A stretch of 58,168 bases of DNA from NCBI GenBank assembly GCA_946188345.1, contig CAMHUI010000013.1:1-58168 (forward strand). The letters run 5' to 3'. The translations under genes were made by a program, and so were the position numbers. The DNA is from an uncultured Prevotellaceae bacterium (GTDB lineage Bacteria; Bacteroidota; Bacteroidia; Bacteroidales; Bacteroidaceae). Position 1 is the stretch's first letter. Each line of letters begins with the position of its first letter. Below the pieces are notes generated by a model. The model ran no database searches, had not been told where the DNA came from, and saw only the letters and a program-made list of their open reading frames with translations. Shown one piece after another: positions 43,228 through 52,019 of this stretch.

Positions 43228-44535
43228 TCAGGCCTTCTTGCGGGTGTTGATGATGGTGACGCAGAGGGCTCCGAGGACAAGCAGCACGCCGGCCACGGTC
43301 ATCATGTTGCTCTGTGTCGAGCCCACCGTCTTCAGGATGAAGCCTCCGAGTGCTGCTGCGGCAATCTGGGGTACGCAGATGGTGCCGTTGAAGAGGCCCA
43401 GGTAGGCACCCATGTGGCCGTAGCCCTGCAGGGCATTGGTGACGAGTGCGAAGGGCATGGCGAGCATGGCAGCCCAGGCGCATCCGATGAGTAAGAACGG
43501 CAGGAAGAGGAGGTACTTGTCGTGGATGAAGGGAATCATGCAGAAGCCTATGCCGCCGAGCAGCAGGCTGATGCCATAGGCCAGCTTTATGTTGCGGAAC
43601 TGCGGCAGTATGGCTGCCCAGACGACAGAGCCGATGGCCTGGACGGCGAAGACGATGCCCACCCAGTTGCCGGCAGCCTGATAGCCGTCAGAGGCCACGT
43701 CGGTGGTGCCCCAGCAGGTGTCGGCGATGGTGCCGTTGGTATAGGTCCACATATACATGAACGCGGCCCAGCAGAAGAACTGCACCAGTCCCACCTTCCA
43801 GAACGTCGATGGGGCATTGCTGAGCAGCGTCAGCCAGTTGGCCGAGTCCTCCTTCTCCTCGCTCACGGGGTTGTATTCGCGATACTCCTGCGGCGGCCAC
43901 TCCTTCACTTTCACCGTCGTGTAGACGACGCAGAGGATGAGGATGGCGGCGCCGATATAGAACGACCAGATGACGGAGTCGGGGATGACGCCCTCGGCGG
44001 CAACGTTCTTGATGCCGAGCCAGGTGAAGAAGAACGGGAACACATAGCCCACCACTGAGCCGGAGTTGCAGAGGAACGACTGGATGCTGTAGGCCTTGGC
44101 CTTCTGATTCTCGTTCACCATGTCGCCCACGAGCATCTTAAACGGCTGCATGGCCATGTTGATGCTCGTGTCGAGCAGCATCAGCATGATGAGTCCGAAT
44201 GTCATGGCCGCCGAGACAGCGAGCCCCAGCGAGCCGGCATTGGGCAGCAGGCACATCACGGCCACGGCCACGGCGGCACCGATGCAGAGGTAGGGGATGC
44301 GGCGTCCGAAGCGCGTCCACGTCTTGTCCGACAGGGTGCCCACGATGGGTTGCACGAGGATGCCCATCAGCGGCGGCAGAATCCAGAAGTAGCTGAGGTT
44401 GTGCGGGTCGGCGCCGAGCGTGGCAAAGATGCGCGAGATGTTGGCACTCTGGAGCGCATAGGCTATCTGCACTCCGAAGAATCCGAAGCTCAGGTTCCAG
44501 AGCTTCCAGAAGGATAGATTAGGTTTTTGTTTCAT
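43228..44535 (-). CDS. MFS sugar transporter, probably maltose/maltodextrin
   Basis: A 435-residue inner-membrane protein with about 12 hydrophobic helices. The N-terminus FWKLWNLSFGFFGVQIAYALQ and the loop LSDKTWTRFGRRIPYL are typical of the glycoside-cation and SLC45-like sugar symporters found beside starch loci. Position between malQ and a LacI regulator supports maltose or short maltodextrin uptake from the periplasm. It is transcribed in the same direction as lacI, 169 bp below it. No second operator copy is seen in that gap. Confidence 0.86.
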   Translation of the reverse strand: MKQKPNLSFWKLWNLSFGFFGVQIAYALQSANISRIFATLGADPHNLSYFWILPPLMGILVQPIVGTLSDKTWTRFGRRIPYLCIGAAVAVAVMCLLPNAGSLGLAVSAAMTFGLIMLMLLDTSINMAMQPFKMLVGDMVNENQKAKAYSIQSFLCNSGSVVGYVFPFFFTWLGIKNVAAEGVIPDSVIWSFYIGAAILILCVVYTTVKVKEWPPQEYREYNPVSEEKEDSANWLTLLSNAPSTFWKVGLVQFFCWAAFMYMWTYTNGTIADTCWGTTDVASDGYQAAGNWVGIVFAVQAIGSVVWAAILPQFRNIKLAYGISLLLGGIGFCMIPFIHDKYLLFLPFLLIGCAWAAMLAMPFALVTNALQGYGHMGAYLGLFNGTICVPQIAAAALGGFILKTVGSTQSNMMTVAGVLLVLGALCVTIINTRKKA

Positions 44536-44704
44536 GAGCTTTATTGATTTTTGATATTATTTCTTTACACATACGTAGGCGGGACATTAATTTATTCTTG
44601 AACCGTCAGCAAGTATCAATACGCACTTATGTGTTTGGCAGTCGTGCTCCAGGTCTGAAGCCCCCGGCCTGTCAGTGTCAAACGCTGTTCGCCGGCTGGT
44701 GGCA

Positions 44705-45733
44705 TTACCTCGTCGTGCCTCTGATGATGAGTCGGGTGCGTACGATGCGGCGCTCTATCTTCTCCAGCGGAATGTGGCCCTCCACCTTGCCGATGAGGAT
44801 GTTGGCCGCCTCCTCGCCCACCCGCATGCCACGCTGCTCGACCGTCGTCAGCATCGGGTCGCAGGCAATGGCACGCTCGCCGTTGGTGAAGCCGCAGATG
44901 CTGATGTCCTGTGGCACGCGGAAGCCGATGCGCTTGGCTGAGTAGAGGATGCCGATGGCCGTGTCGTCGTTGACGGCAAAGAAGGCATCGGGACCGTCCT
45001 CAATGTTCAGGATCTCAGGCGTGATGAGCTCCGCATCATGGCGGTTGTCGCACTCGCGGATGAATCGCTCGTCAGGCTGCAGGCCATGCTTCAGCAAGGC
45101 ATCGCGGTAGCCGTTGTAGCGGTTCTTCGAGATTTCCAGTTTCATCGACGAGCCATAGAACGCGATTCGCCGGCAGCCCGTTTCGTAGAGATGCGTCACG
45201 GCATTGAAAGCGCCCATGTAGTCGTCCACGACGACGCGGCTCGCCTCCACACCCGTGCAGATGCGGTCGTAGAACACCAGTGGCAACCCGCGGTCGATGA
45301 GTTCCTGGAAGTGGTCGTACTTGATGGTGTCCTTCGCCTGCGAGACGATGATTCCGCAGACCTTGTTCTCATAGAACGACTTGCAAATCTTCACCTCCTG
45401 CTCATACTGCTCGTTGCTCTGCGCCACCAGCAGGCTGTAGCCGTGGGCCTTGGCCTCCTCCTCGATACCCGAGAGGATGGTCGAGAAATAGTAGTGGACA
45501 AACTGCGGTATGATGACGCCGATGACCTTCGTCGGCTGCTTGCCCGACAGCCTCAGTGCGCCGGCAATGACATTCGGCACGAAGTGATGCTCCTCGGCAT
45601 AGGCCTGGATGCGCTCCCGCTGCTCATGGCTGATGTGGGGACTGTTCTTCAGGGCCCTTGACACCGTGGCCACCGACACGCCCAGATCGCGGGCGATGTC
45701 CTTCATCGTTATAGGAGACATTTCGTTTGGCAT
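44705..45733 (-). CDS. LacI-family transcription regulator of the starch locus
   Basis: A 342-residue regulator. The helix-turn-helix lies at about residues 10-32 (MKDIARDLGVSVATVSRAL), followed by the hinge and a periplasmic-binding-like sensor domain (IGVIIPQFVHYYFSTILSGI, CGIIVSQAKD, FYDRICTGVEASRVVVDDY). The ATG at 45733 is chosen because the frame's upstream TTG overlaps the -7 box; ATGs at 45721 or 45706 are alternatives. Two identical palindromes in the locus are the likely sites. Bacteroides sus loci use the unrelated SusR, so control differs here. Effector is probably maltose or a maltodextrin. Confidence 0.9.
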   Translation of the reverse strand: MPNEMSPITMKDIARDLGVSVATVSRALKNSPHISHEQRERIQAYAEEHHFVPNVIAGALRLSGKQPTKVIGVIIPQFVHYYFSTILSGIEEEAKAHGYSLLVAQSNEQYEQEVKICKSFYENKVCGIIVSQAKDTIKYDHFQELIDRGLPLVFYDRICTGVEASRVVVDDYMGAFNAVTHLYETGCRRIAFYGSSMKLEISKNRYNGYRDALLKHGLQPDERFIRECDNRHDAELITPEILNIEDGPDAFFAVNDDTAIGILYSAKRIGFRVPQDISICGFTNGERAIACDPMLTTVEQRGMRVGEEAANILIGKVEGHIPLEKIERRIVRTRLIIRGTTR

Positions 45734-45751
45734 AGTAGCAATACTTTGTTG

Positions 45752-45759
45752 CAAAGTTA
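45752..45759 (-). promoter_or_regulatory. -7 box of the lacI-family gene promoter
   Basis: The minus strand reads TAACTTTGC, matching TAnnTTTG. Its first base is 62.5 bp from the centre of the palindrome at 45814-45829. It leaves a very short leader to the ATG at 45733. Confidence 0.6.
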
Positions 45760-45813
45760 TACAAAAACAGCCCTAACGCCCGCAAAGAAAATTTCAGATA
45801 GGAAAATTTCTCG

Positions 45814-45829
45814 ATGCAAACGTTTGCAT
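45814..45829. promoter_or_regulatory. LacI-family operator between lacI and susC
   Basis: A perfect 16-bp palindrome ATGCAAACGTTTGCAT, identical to that upstream of malQ. It lies exactly midway between the divergent lacI and susC -7 boxes (62.5 bp from the first base of each). One bound dimer could serve both promoters. Confidence 0.87.
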
Positions 45830-45883
45830 TATAGAAATAACGATTTTACGCGCGAAAAAGTATAGTTTCGCCCAAATAAAAAT

Positions 45884-45891
45884 TACTTTTG
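45884..45891 (+). promoter_or_regulatory. -7 box of the susC-F promoter
   Basis: TACTTTTG matches TAnnTTTG and is followed by CACC. No TTTG occurs at -33. The leader to the ATG is about 130 nt, A/T-rich at its end, with a possible CCGC/GCGG hairpin near 45948-45962. Confidence 0.65.
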
Positions 45892-46027
45892 CACCCGAAA
45901 AGCGAGGTTCAGGCCTTACAAACCTAAATCTGACAGCCACAAAGATACCGCTGTGAGGCGGGCTTATTGTGCGTAAAAAACAATAATATATTACTATAAA
46001 TTTATAACTAACTTTTTAACAACCAAA

Positions 46028-49000
46028 ATGATGAAGCAGGTAAAATTTACATTGCCTCTGAGGATGCTCGCACTCATCTGCGGGCTTATCCTGTCAGCAA
46101 GCGCCTTTGCACAGCAGATTACTGTCAATGGCCACGTTAAAGACTCTACCGGCGAGCCCATCATGGGAGCTACTATCCGCGTTGCAGGAGAAACGGGGGG
46201 GGTAGTTTCTGACCTCGACGGTAATTTCACCATTAAGGCTAATCAGGGAGCGCAGCTCACGGTGTCCTTCATCGGATTCCAGGATGCTGTTGCCACAGCA
46301 AGCCCTAATGTAGTTATCACAATGCAGGACGACGCCCAGCTGCTGAGCGACGTCGTCGTCATCGGTTACGGCCGCGCCAAGAAGGAAGACCTGACAGGTT
46401 CGGTGACCGCCATGAAACCCGATGAAATGTCGAAAGGTATCACCAACAACGCCAGCGACATGCTCGTTGGTAAGGTGGCCGGTGTCGACGTCATCACCGC
46501 AGGCGGTGCTCCTGGAGCCGGCGCACAGATCCGCATCCGTGGCGGTGCCTCTCTCTCCGCATCCAACGACCCGCTGTATGTCATCGACGGACTGCCCATC
46601 GACAACAACAATGCAAACGGAGTGTCGAACATCCTGGCTATGATCAACCCGAACGACATCGAAACCTTCACCATCCTGAAGGACGCTTCGGCAACAGCCA
46701 TCTACGGCTCACGTGCCTCGAACGGTGTCATCATCATCACCACCAAGAAGGGTAAGGAAGGACAGCGTGCACGCGTCAGCTACAACGGTGACGTGACACT
46801 CTCCACCATTGCCAAGAAGTACGACGTGCTCGACGGCGACGCCTACCGCGCACTCATCGCCGGCATCGACGGACTCGACGCCTCACAGCTTGGCGATGCC
46901 AACACCAACTGGCAGGACGAGATCTTCCGCACGACACTCTCCACAACCCACACCATCTCCGTCAGCGGAGGCCTGAAGAACATGCCCTATCGCATCAGCG
47001 GCGGCATGAACATCGGCAACGGTATCGTGATGAACAACTGGATGCGCCGCTCCAACGTGTCGGCAAACCTCGCACCTTCGTTCCTCGACAACCACCTGAA
47101 CTTCAACATCACCACGAAGTACATGTATGAGAAGGACCGCTACGTCAGCGACGGTGCCGCCATCGGCGCAGCCCTGTCAATGGATCCTACACGTCCCGTG
47201 CGCGATGCAGGCAGCGACTTCAAATACTCCGGCGGATACTGGCAGTACATGATCAACAGCTCGACCATCTCCGACCCGAACTGGACGAAGACCACTAACC
47301 CCAACGCACCGCAGAACCCTGTGGCACTGCTTAACACCGAGCGTATGATTGCCCAGTCGCACGACTACTCCGGAAACATCGAGATGGACTATAAGATCCA
47401 CGGATTCGAAGACCTCCACATCCACGGAAACCTGGGTGCACAGTACACGGCTACCAACCAGCACACCGAGTACTCACCCTACTCCTACAACAACAACTAC
47501 TACGGATGGGACGGCATTACAAACTACTACAAATATAACATTGTCGGTTCTGCCTATGCACAGTATATGAAGGAGATCGGTGCACACAACATCGACATCC
47601 AGGCCGGTGCCGAACAGAGCCACTACCACCGCAGCGGCTTCAGCGACGGCACAAAGTGGGACTCCTACCTCAACCAAGAGAAAGATCCCGCCCACCGCTT
47701 CAACGAGCGTGGCGAAGCCGAGAACGAGTGGCGCACGCACAACAGCATCCTCTCCTACTTCGGACGTCTGAACTACAACTTCCTCGACCGCTACCTCATC
47801 ACCGCCACATTCCGTGCCGATGGTAGCTCGCGCTTCGCCGAGGGACACAAGTGGGGCTACTTCCCCGCTGCAGCACTGGCATGGAAGGTGAACAACGAAC
47901 CCTTCCTGAAGAACGCCAACTGGCTCGACGAGTTGAAGGTACGCCTCGGATGGGGTAAGACCGGTCAGCAGAACGGTATCGACGACTTCTACTATGCACC
48001 GCTCTACGTGCGCAGTAACGCCTATGCCCAATATCAGTTCGGAAAAGACTTCTACTACACCACACGCCCGAACCGCTACAACCCCGACCTGACATGGGAG
48101 AAGACCACCACCTACAATGCAGGTATCGACTTCTCAGCACTCAACGGACGCTTCTCGTTCACCGTCGACGGATACTACCGCAAGACCACCGACCTGCTGG
48201 CCAGTGTGAGAGTACCTGCCATGATGAACTTCAGCGACCAGGTGATGAAGAACATCGGTTCGCTCGAAAACTATGGTGTTGAATTCTCGTTCGACGTCAA
48301 GCCCATCGTCACCAAGGACTTCACATGGGACATCACCTATAACGTAGGATGGAACCACAACGAAATCACCGCCCTCGACGCCGGTGCTCAGGACTGGGTC
48401 TGGTCAGGAGCCACACTCGGCATGAGCGGCAGCCTCCAGCGCAACAAGGTGGGACAGCCCATGAACTCCTTCTATGTCTACCAGCAGGTATACGATGAGG
48501 CCGGCAAGCCCATCGAAGGTCTCTATGTCGACCGCGACGCCGACGGACAGATTACCGACGCCGACCGCTACTACTACAAGAACCCCGCTGCCGACATCAT
48601 CATGGGTGCCACGATGAAGTTCCTCTACAAGCGCTTCGACCTCAGTGCAGCCTTCCACGCTGCCATCGGCAACTACGTCTACTACGACTTCCTCGCCGGA
48701 CGCGCTCCCGTAGGAACAGCACTCTATTCCAACTCCAACTTCCACAACACCACACCCGAGGCCGTGGAACTCGGATTCACCGGAACGAGCATCACCTCCG
48801 ACTACTATAAGTTCAGCGACTACTTCGTACGCAACGCTTCCTACCTGAAGTGCTCGAACATCACGCTGGGCTACTCCTTCCCTGCATTCTACGAGTATGC
48901 CGGCCACAAGTACTTCGACGGCCGCGTCTTCCTCACCGTGCAGAACCCATTCATCATCTCCAAGTACAAGGGCATCGACCCGGAGGTGGCCAGCGGCTTC

Positions 49001-49060
49001 GACAGCAACCCCTATCCGCGTCCCCGCAGCTTCCAGCTTGGTGTGAACCTGAACTTCTAA
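46028..49060 (+). CDS. susC: SusC-like TonB-dependent starch oligosaccharide transporter
   Basis: Outer-membrane TonB-dependent channel, 1010 residues. A signal peptide (about 1-29, ending SASAFAQ) precedes a carboxypeptidase-regulatory-like domain (ITVNGHVKDSTGEPIMGATI, DLDGNFTIKA), then the TonB-box/plug region (LLSDVVVIGYGRAKKEDLTG, LYVIDGLPID, ASATAIYGSRASNGVIIITTKKG) and a 22-strand barrel ending FQLGVNLNF. A G8 homopolymer at 46195-46202 falls in codons 56-59. First gene of susC-D-E-F under a LacI-type operator. Role as starch importer is inferred from the surrounding enzymes. Confidence 0.95.
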   Translation: MMKQVKFTLPLRMLALICGLILSASAFAQQITVNGHVKDSTGEPIMGATIRVAGETGGVVSDLDGNFTIKANQGAQLTVSFIGFQDAVATASPNVVITMQDDAQLLSDVVVIGYGRAKKEDLTGSVTAMKPDEMSKGITNNASDMLVGKVAGVDVITAGGAPGAGAQIRIRGGASLSASNDPLYVIDGLPIDNNNANGVSNILAMINPNDIETFTILKDASATAIYGSRASNGVIIITTKKGKEGQRARVSYNGDVTLSTIAKKYDVLDGDAYRALIAGIDGLDASQLGDANTNWQDEIFRTTLSTTHTISVSGGLKNMPYRISGGMNIGNGIVMNNWMRRSNVSANLAPSFLDNHLNFNITTKYMYEKDRYVSDGAAIGAALSMDPTRPVRDAGSDFKYSGGYWQYMINSSTISDPNWTKTTNPNAPQNPVALLNTERMIAQSHDYSGNIEMDYKIHGFEDLHIHGNLGAQYTATNQHTEYSPYSYNNNYYGWDGITNYYKYNIVGSAYAQYMKEIGAHNIDIQAGAEQSHYHRSGFSDGTKWDSYLNQEKDPAHRFNERGEAENEWRTHNSILSYFGRLNYNFLDRYLITATFRADGSSRFAEGHKWGYFPAAALAWKVNNEPFLKNANWLDELKVRLGWGKTGQQNGIDDFYYAPLYVRSNAYAQYQFGKDFYYTTRPNRYNPDLTWEKTTTYNAGIDFSALNGRFSFTVDGYYRKTTDLLASVRVPAMMNFSDQVMKNIGSLENYGVEFSFDVKPIVTKDFTWDITYNVGWNHNEITALDAGAQDWVWSGATLGMSGSLQRNKVGQPMNSFYVYQQVYDEAGKPIEGLYVDRDADGQITDADRYYYKNPAADIIMGATMKFLYKRFDLSAAFHAAIGNYVYYDFLAGRAPVGTALYSNSNFHNTTPEAVELGFTGTSITSDYYKFSDYFVRNASYLKCSNITLGYSFPAFYEYAGHKYFDGRVFLTVQNPFIISKYKGIDPEVASGFDSNPYPRPRSFQLGVNLNF

Positions 49061-49085
49061 AATAACTTGTTAAGCAATCACAGAT

Positions 49086-50804
49086 ATGAAAAATATAGCA
49101 ATCAAAACAGCAATGGCAGGACTGCTCCTCATGGGAACCGTCTCCTGCTCCGACGAGCTTAACATCTCATCCATCGACCCCAAGACCAGCGCCACTTTCG
49201 ACGATATGGAACTGCTTGCCAAGCAGTATGGCACACTCGGACTGACCGGACAGATCGGCGGTGCCGACGCCCCGGACTTCGGCGACGACGAGGGTGAGAG
49301 CGGCTTCTACCGCGCCATCTTCAACCTGCAGGAGCTCTGCTCCGACGAGACAGCATGGGCATGGCAGGACAACGAAGACATGCGTCCACTGACCAACATC
49401 GCATGGACACAGAGCTCCGCACGTACCTACTGGGCATACCAGCGTCTTGCCTTCGACATCACGCTCTACAACTCATACCTCTCACTGCAGGCCGGACGCA
49501 CCGACGGTGAGTATCCTCACTATCTGGCCGAAGTACGCTTCCTCCGTGCCCTGCATTACTACTATTATCTCGACCTGTTCCGCAAGGCTCCCTTCAAACT
49601 CGACTTCTCGATGAACGAGCTGCCCGTGGAAAAAGCAGGCACTGAGCTCTATAACTGGATCGACCAGGAGCTGACCGAACTGGAAGGCCTGCTGGCACCG
49701 ATGGGTAGCTTCAACGGCACCGACAACTTCGGACGTGCCGACCAGGGCGCTGCATACGCCCTGCATGCCCGCCTGGCCCTGAACTCCGAGGTCTACACCA
49801 ACGGCGAGGTCAAGGACTATCAGAAGGCCATTGACTACTGCAACCTGCTGATTGGCGGTCCCTATGCACTCTCAAAGGCCACCAATGCCAACGGCTTCAC
49901 CGGCTACGAGCAGGTGTTCATGGGCGACAACGACTACAACCCGCAGGCCATGAAGGAAATCATCTTCGCCATCCGTCAGGACGGCACCCACACGCAGGAG
50001 CACGCCGGGTCGACATACCTCGTCAGCTCATGCCGTGGCGCAGGCATGCCTTACAGCTACACCGACAACTACTGGACCTGTAACTTCGCACGCCGCACGA
50101 TGATTGAGAAGTTCTTCCCCACCGTCACCGACTGTCCGCTGGCTACCAAGGATGAAGTCAAGAAATATCTCGAAGAGAAAGGCCTGAACAAGTTCAACAC
50201 CGAAGCACAGGTCATCGAAGCCGATGCAGTCCTCGGTGGCTCCACAGAGGAAATCAAGGCCGCTGCCAACGACGACCGCGCACTGTTCTACGGCGGCGTA
50301 GGAGGCACGACAGCCGACGACGCACGCACCTACGACCTGCCCAACGGACAGATCAAGGGCTTCCTCAACGGACTGAGCATCGTCAAGTGGCAGAACCGCC
50401 GCTCCGACAACAGCGCTCCCAGCCCCACCCTCTTCTCTGACACCGACATACCCCTGTTCCGTCTGGCCGAGGCTTACCTGACACGCGCAGAAGCCAAGCT
50501 GCGTCTGGGTCAGGACGGTGCATTGGCCGATGTCAACGAGATCCGTGCCCGCGCTCACGCCAACCAGCTGAACGCCATCACACTCGACCAGATGCCCGAC
50601 GAGTGGTGCCGTGAGTTCTACTTCGAAGGCCGCCGTCGCACTGACCTCGTACGCTTTGGCCTGTTCACCTCCAGCCGCTACGTATGGCCGCTGAAGGGTG
50701 GTACCGCAACAGGTACTGGTGTTGACTCTCACTACAACATCTATCCTATCCCCTATAATGACATCGTTGGTAACCCCAACATGACTCAGAACCCTGGTTA
50801 TTAA
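49086..50804 (+). CDS. susD: SusD-like starch-binding lipoprotein
   Basis: Surface lipoprotein that caps the SusC channel and binds glycan. 572 residues; the lipobox is GTVSC at about 18-22 (MGTVSCSDELN). The family's TPR-rich fold is visible in LAEVRFLRALHYYYYLDLF, AAYALHARLALNSEVY and RLAEAYLTRAEAKLRLGQ. The end ADVNEIRARAHAN, EFYFEGRRRTDLVRFG and the short C-terminal NPNMTQNPGY are also typical. 25 nt after susC. Confidence 0.95.
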   Translation: MKNIAIKTAMAGLLLMGTVSCSDELNISSIDPKTSATFDDMELLAKQYGTLGLTGQIGGADAPDFGDDEGESGFYRAIFNLQELCSDETAWAWQDNEDMRPLTNIAWTQSSARTYWAYQRLAFDITLYNSYLSLQAGRTDGEYPHYLAEVRFLRALHYYYYLDLFRKAPFKLDFSMNELPVEKAGTELYNWIDQELTELEGLLAPMGSFNGTDNFGRADQGAAYALHARLALNSEVYTNGEVKDYQKAIDYCNLLIGGPYALSKATNANGFTGYEQVFMGDNDYNPQAMKEIIFAIRQDGTHTQEHAGSTYLVSSCRGAGMPYSYTDNYWTCNFARRTMIEKFFPTVTDCPLATKDEVKKYLEEKGLNKFNTEAQVIEADAVLGGSTEEIKAAANDDRALFYGGVGGTTADDARTYDLPNGQIKGFLNGLSIVKWQNRRSDNSAPSPTLFSDTDIPLFRLAEAYLTRAEAKLRLGQDGALADVNEIRARAHANQLNAITLDQMPDEWCREFYFEGRRRTDLVRFGLFTSSRYVWPLKGGTATGTGVDSHYNIYPIPYNDIVGNPNMTQNPGY

Positions 50805-50832
50805 TCCATATTATTAAAGAAATAGGAACACT

Positions 50833-51996
50833 ATGAAAAAGATTTTTCAATACCTGTTGCTGCCGGTGATGGCGATGGCTCTGGTCACCTCCTGTGAGAC
50901 AGACATCGATAGCAATCCCACGCTTGACGTCAGCCTAGCCGACAACGGCTTCGTGCTCAACGTGCCGGCTCTTGCACAGAACAATACTTACGACCTGACG
51001 GCTGCCGAAAAGCTGTGGCTTACCTGCTCACAGCCCAACTACGGTGGCATCCCCTATGTGACACGTTACTATGTGCAGGTCTCCAACGAGGCTTCCTTCG
51101 AGGCTTACAAGGAGCTTGCCACCTCTTTTACCACGGCTAAGATGGGTGTCGACGCCTATGAACTGAACCAGGCCATCGTGGCCCTCTTCCAGGAGGCTAA
51201 CCCCGACACCGACTATCCCAACCAGCCTGCTCCGGCTTACATCCGTCTGCGTGCCATCATCGATGGCTACACCTTCGGTGAAAGTTACTCCAACATTATC
51301 GAACTGCCCAACGTTCTGGCCAGCTATCAGGCTCCGAAGGCTACACTGCCTACAGAGGTTTATGTCATCGGCAGCTCCATCGGCACAGCATGGAGCACAT
51401 GGAAGCCGCTGGCTCCCGTCTACGATGCTGAAGGACAGTTCTACACCATGGTATACTTCCCTGCCAACGGAATGTTCAAGTGGGGTCTCGAGCAAGGCGA
51501 CTGGCGCGGCGGCGACCGTCTGCGTGCCATCAACGACAATGCCAACGCTGGCGCTACCGTTAACGAGGCCGACAACAACAACATCCAGATTGCCAACGCT
51601 GGATGGTACGTGCTGAACTACTCGGCAGAAATCGTGGGCAACAGCGTACAGTTCGAACTCAACATCTATCCCGGAAAGGCATATGTCATCGGTAACGCCT
51701 ACGGCGACTGGACCGACAGCAACGACGCCCTCGCCATGACGGCTCCTGCCGATGCCAGCGGCGAATGGGTATCACCCGCCGCCACTGTCAAGGAAGAGCT
51801 CCGCGCCTATATCAAGGTTCCCGGATACGAATGGTGGCGCACGGAGTTCACCCTCTTCAACGGAGGACTCTACTGGCGTGTCGTCAATATCCTCAGCAAC
51901 TGGGCAGAGAATGTCGGTGCCGAATACTCCGTCACCATGCAACCCGGACAGAAGCTCTATGTCAACTTTGACACCAATACCGGTGAAGTGCGTTAA
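50833..51996 (+). CDS. susE: SusE-like surface starch-binding lipoprotein
   Basis: A 387-residue outer-surface lipoprotein (lipobox LVTSC near residue 21). The N-terminal third (LVLNVPALAQ, LWLTCSQPNYGGIPYVTRYYVQVS) is the SusE-type Ig-like domain with the usual spacer. Two C-terminal starch-binding modules follow: one from YVIGSSIGTAWSTWKPLAP with aromatic contacts (FKWGLEQGDWRGGD), and one from YVIGNAYGDWTDSND. It stabilises starch on the cell surface next to SusCD. 28 nt after susD. Confidence 0.88.
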   Translation: MKKIFQYLLLPVMAMALVTSCETDIDSNPTLDVSLADNGFVLNVPALAQNNTYDLTAAEKLWLTCSQPNYGGIPYVTRYYVQVSNEASFEAYKELATSFTTAKMGVDAYELNQAIVALFQEANPDTDYPNQPAPAYIRLRAIIDGYTFGESYSNIIELPNVLASYQAPKATLPTEVYVIGSSIGTAWSTWKPLAPVYDAEGQFYTMVYFPANGMFKWGLEQGDWRGGDRLRAINDNANAGATVNEADNNNIQIANAGWYVLNYSAEIVGNSVQFELNIYPGKAYVIGNAYGDWTDSNDALAMTAPADASGEWVSPAATVKEELRAYIKVPGYEWWRTEFTLFNGGLYWRVVNILSNWAENVGAEYSVTMQPGQKLYVNFDTNTGEVR

Positions 51997-52019
51997 ACCC
52001 TTTAACAGAGAACAAGAAT

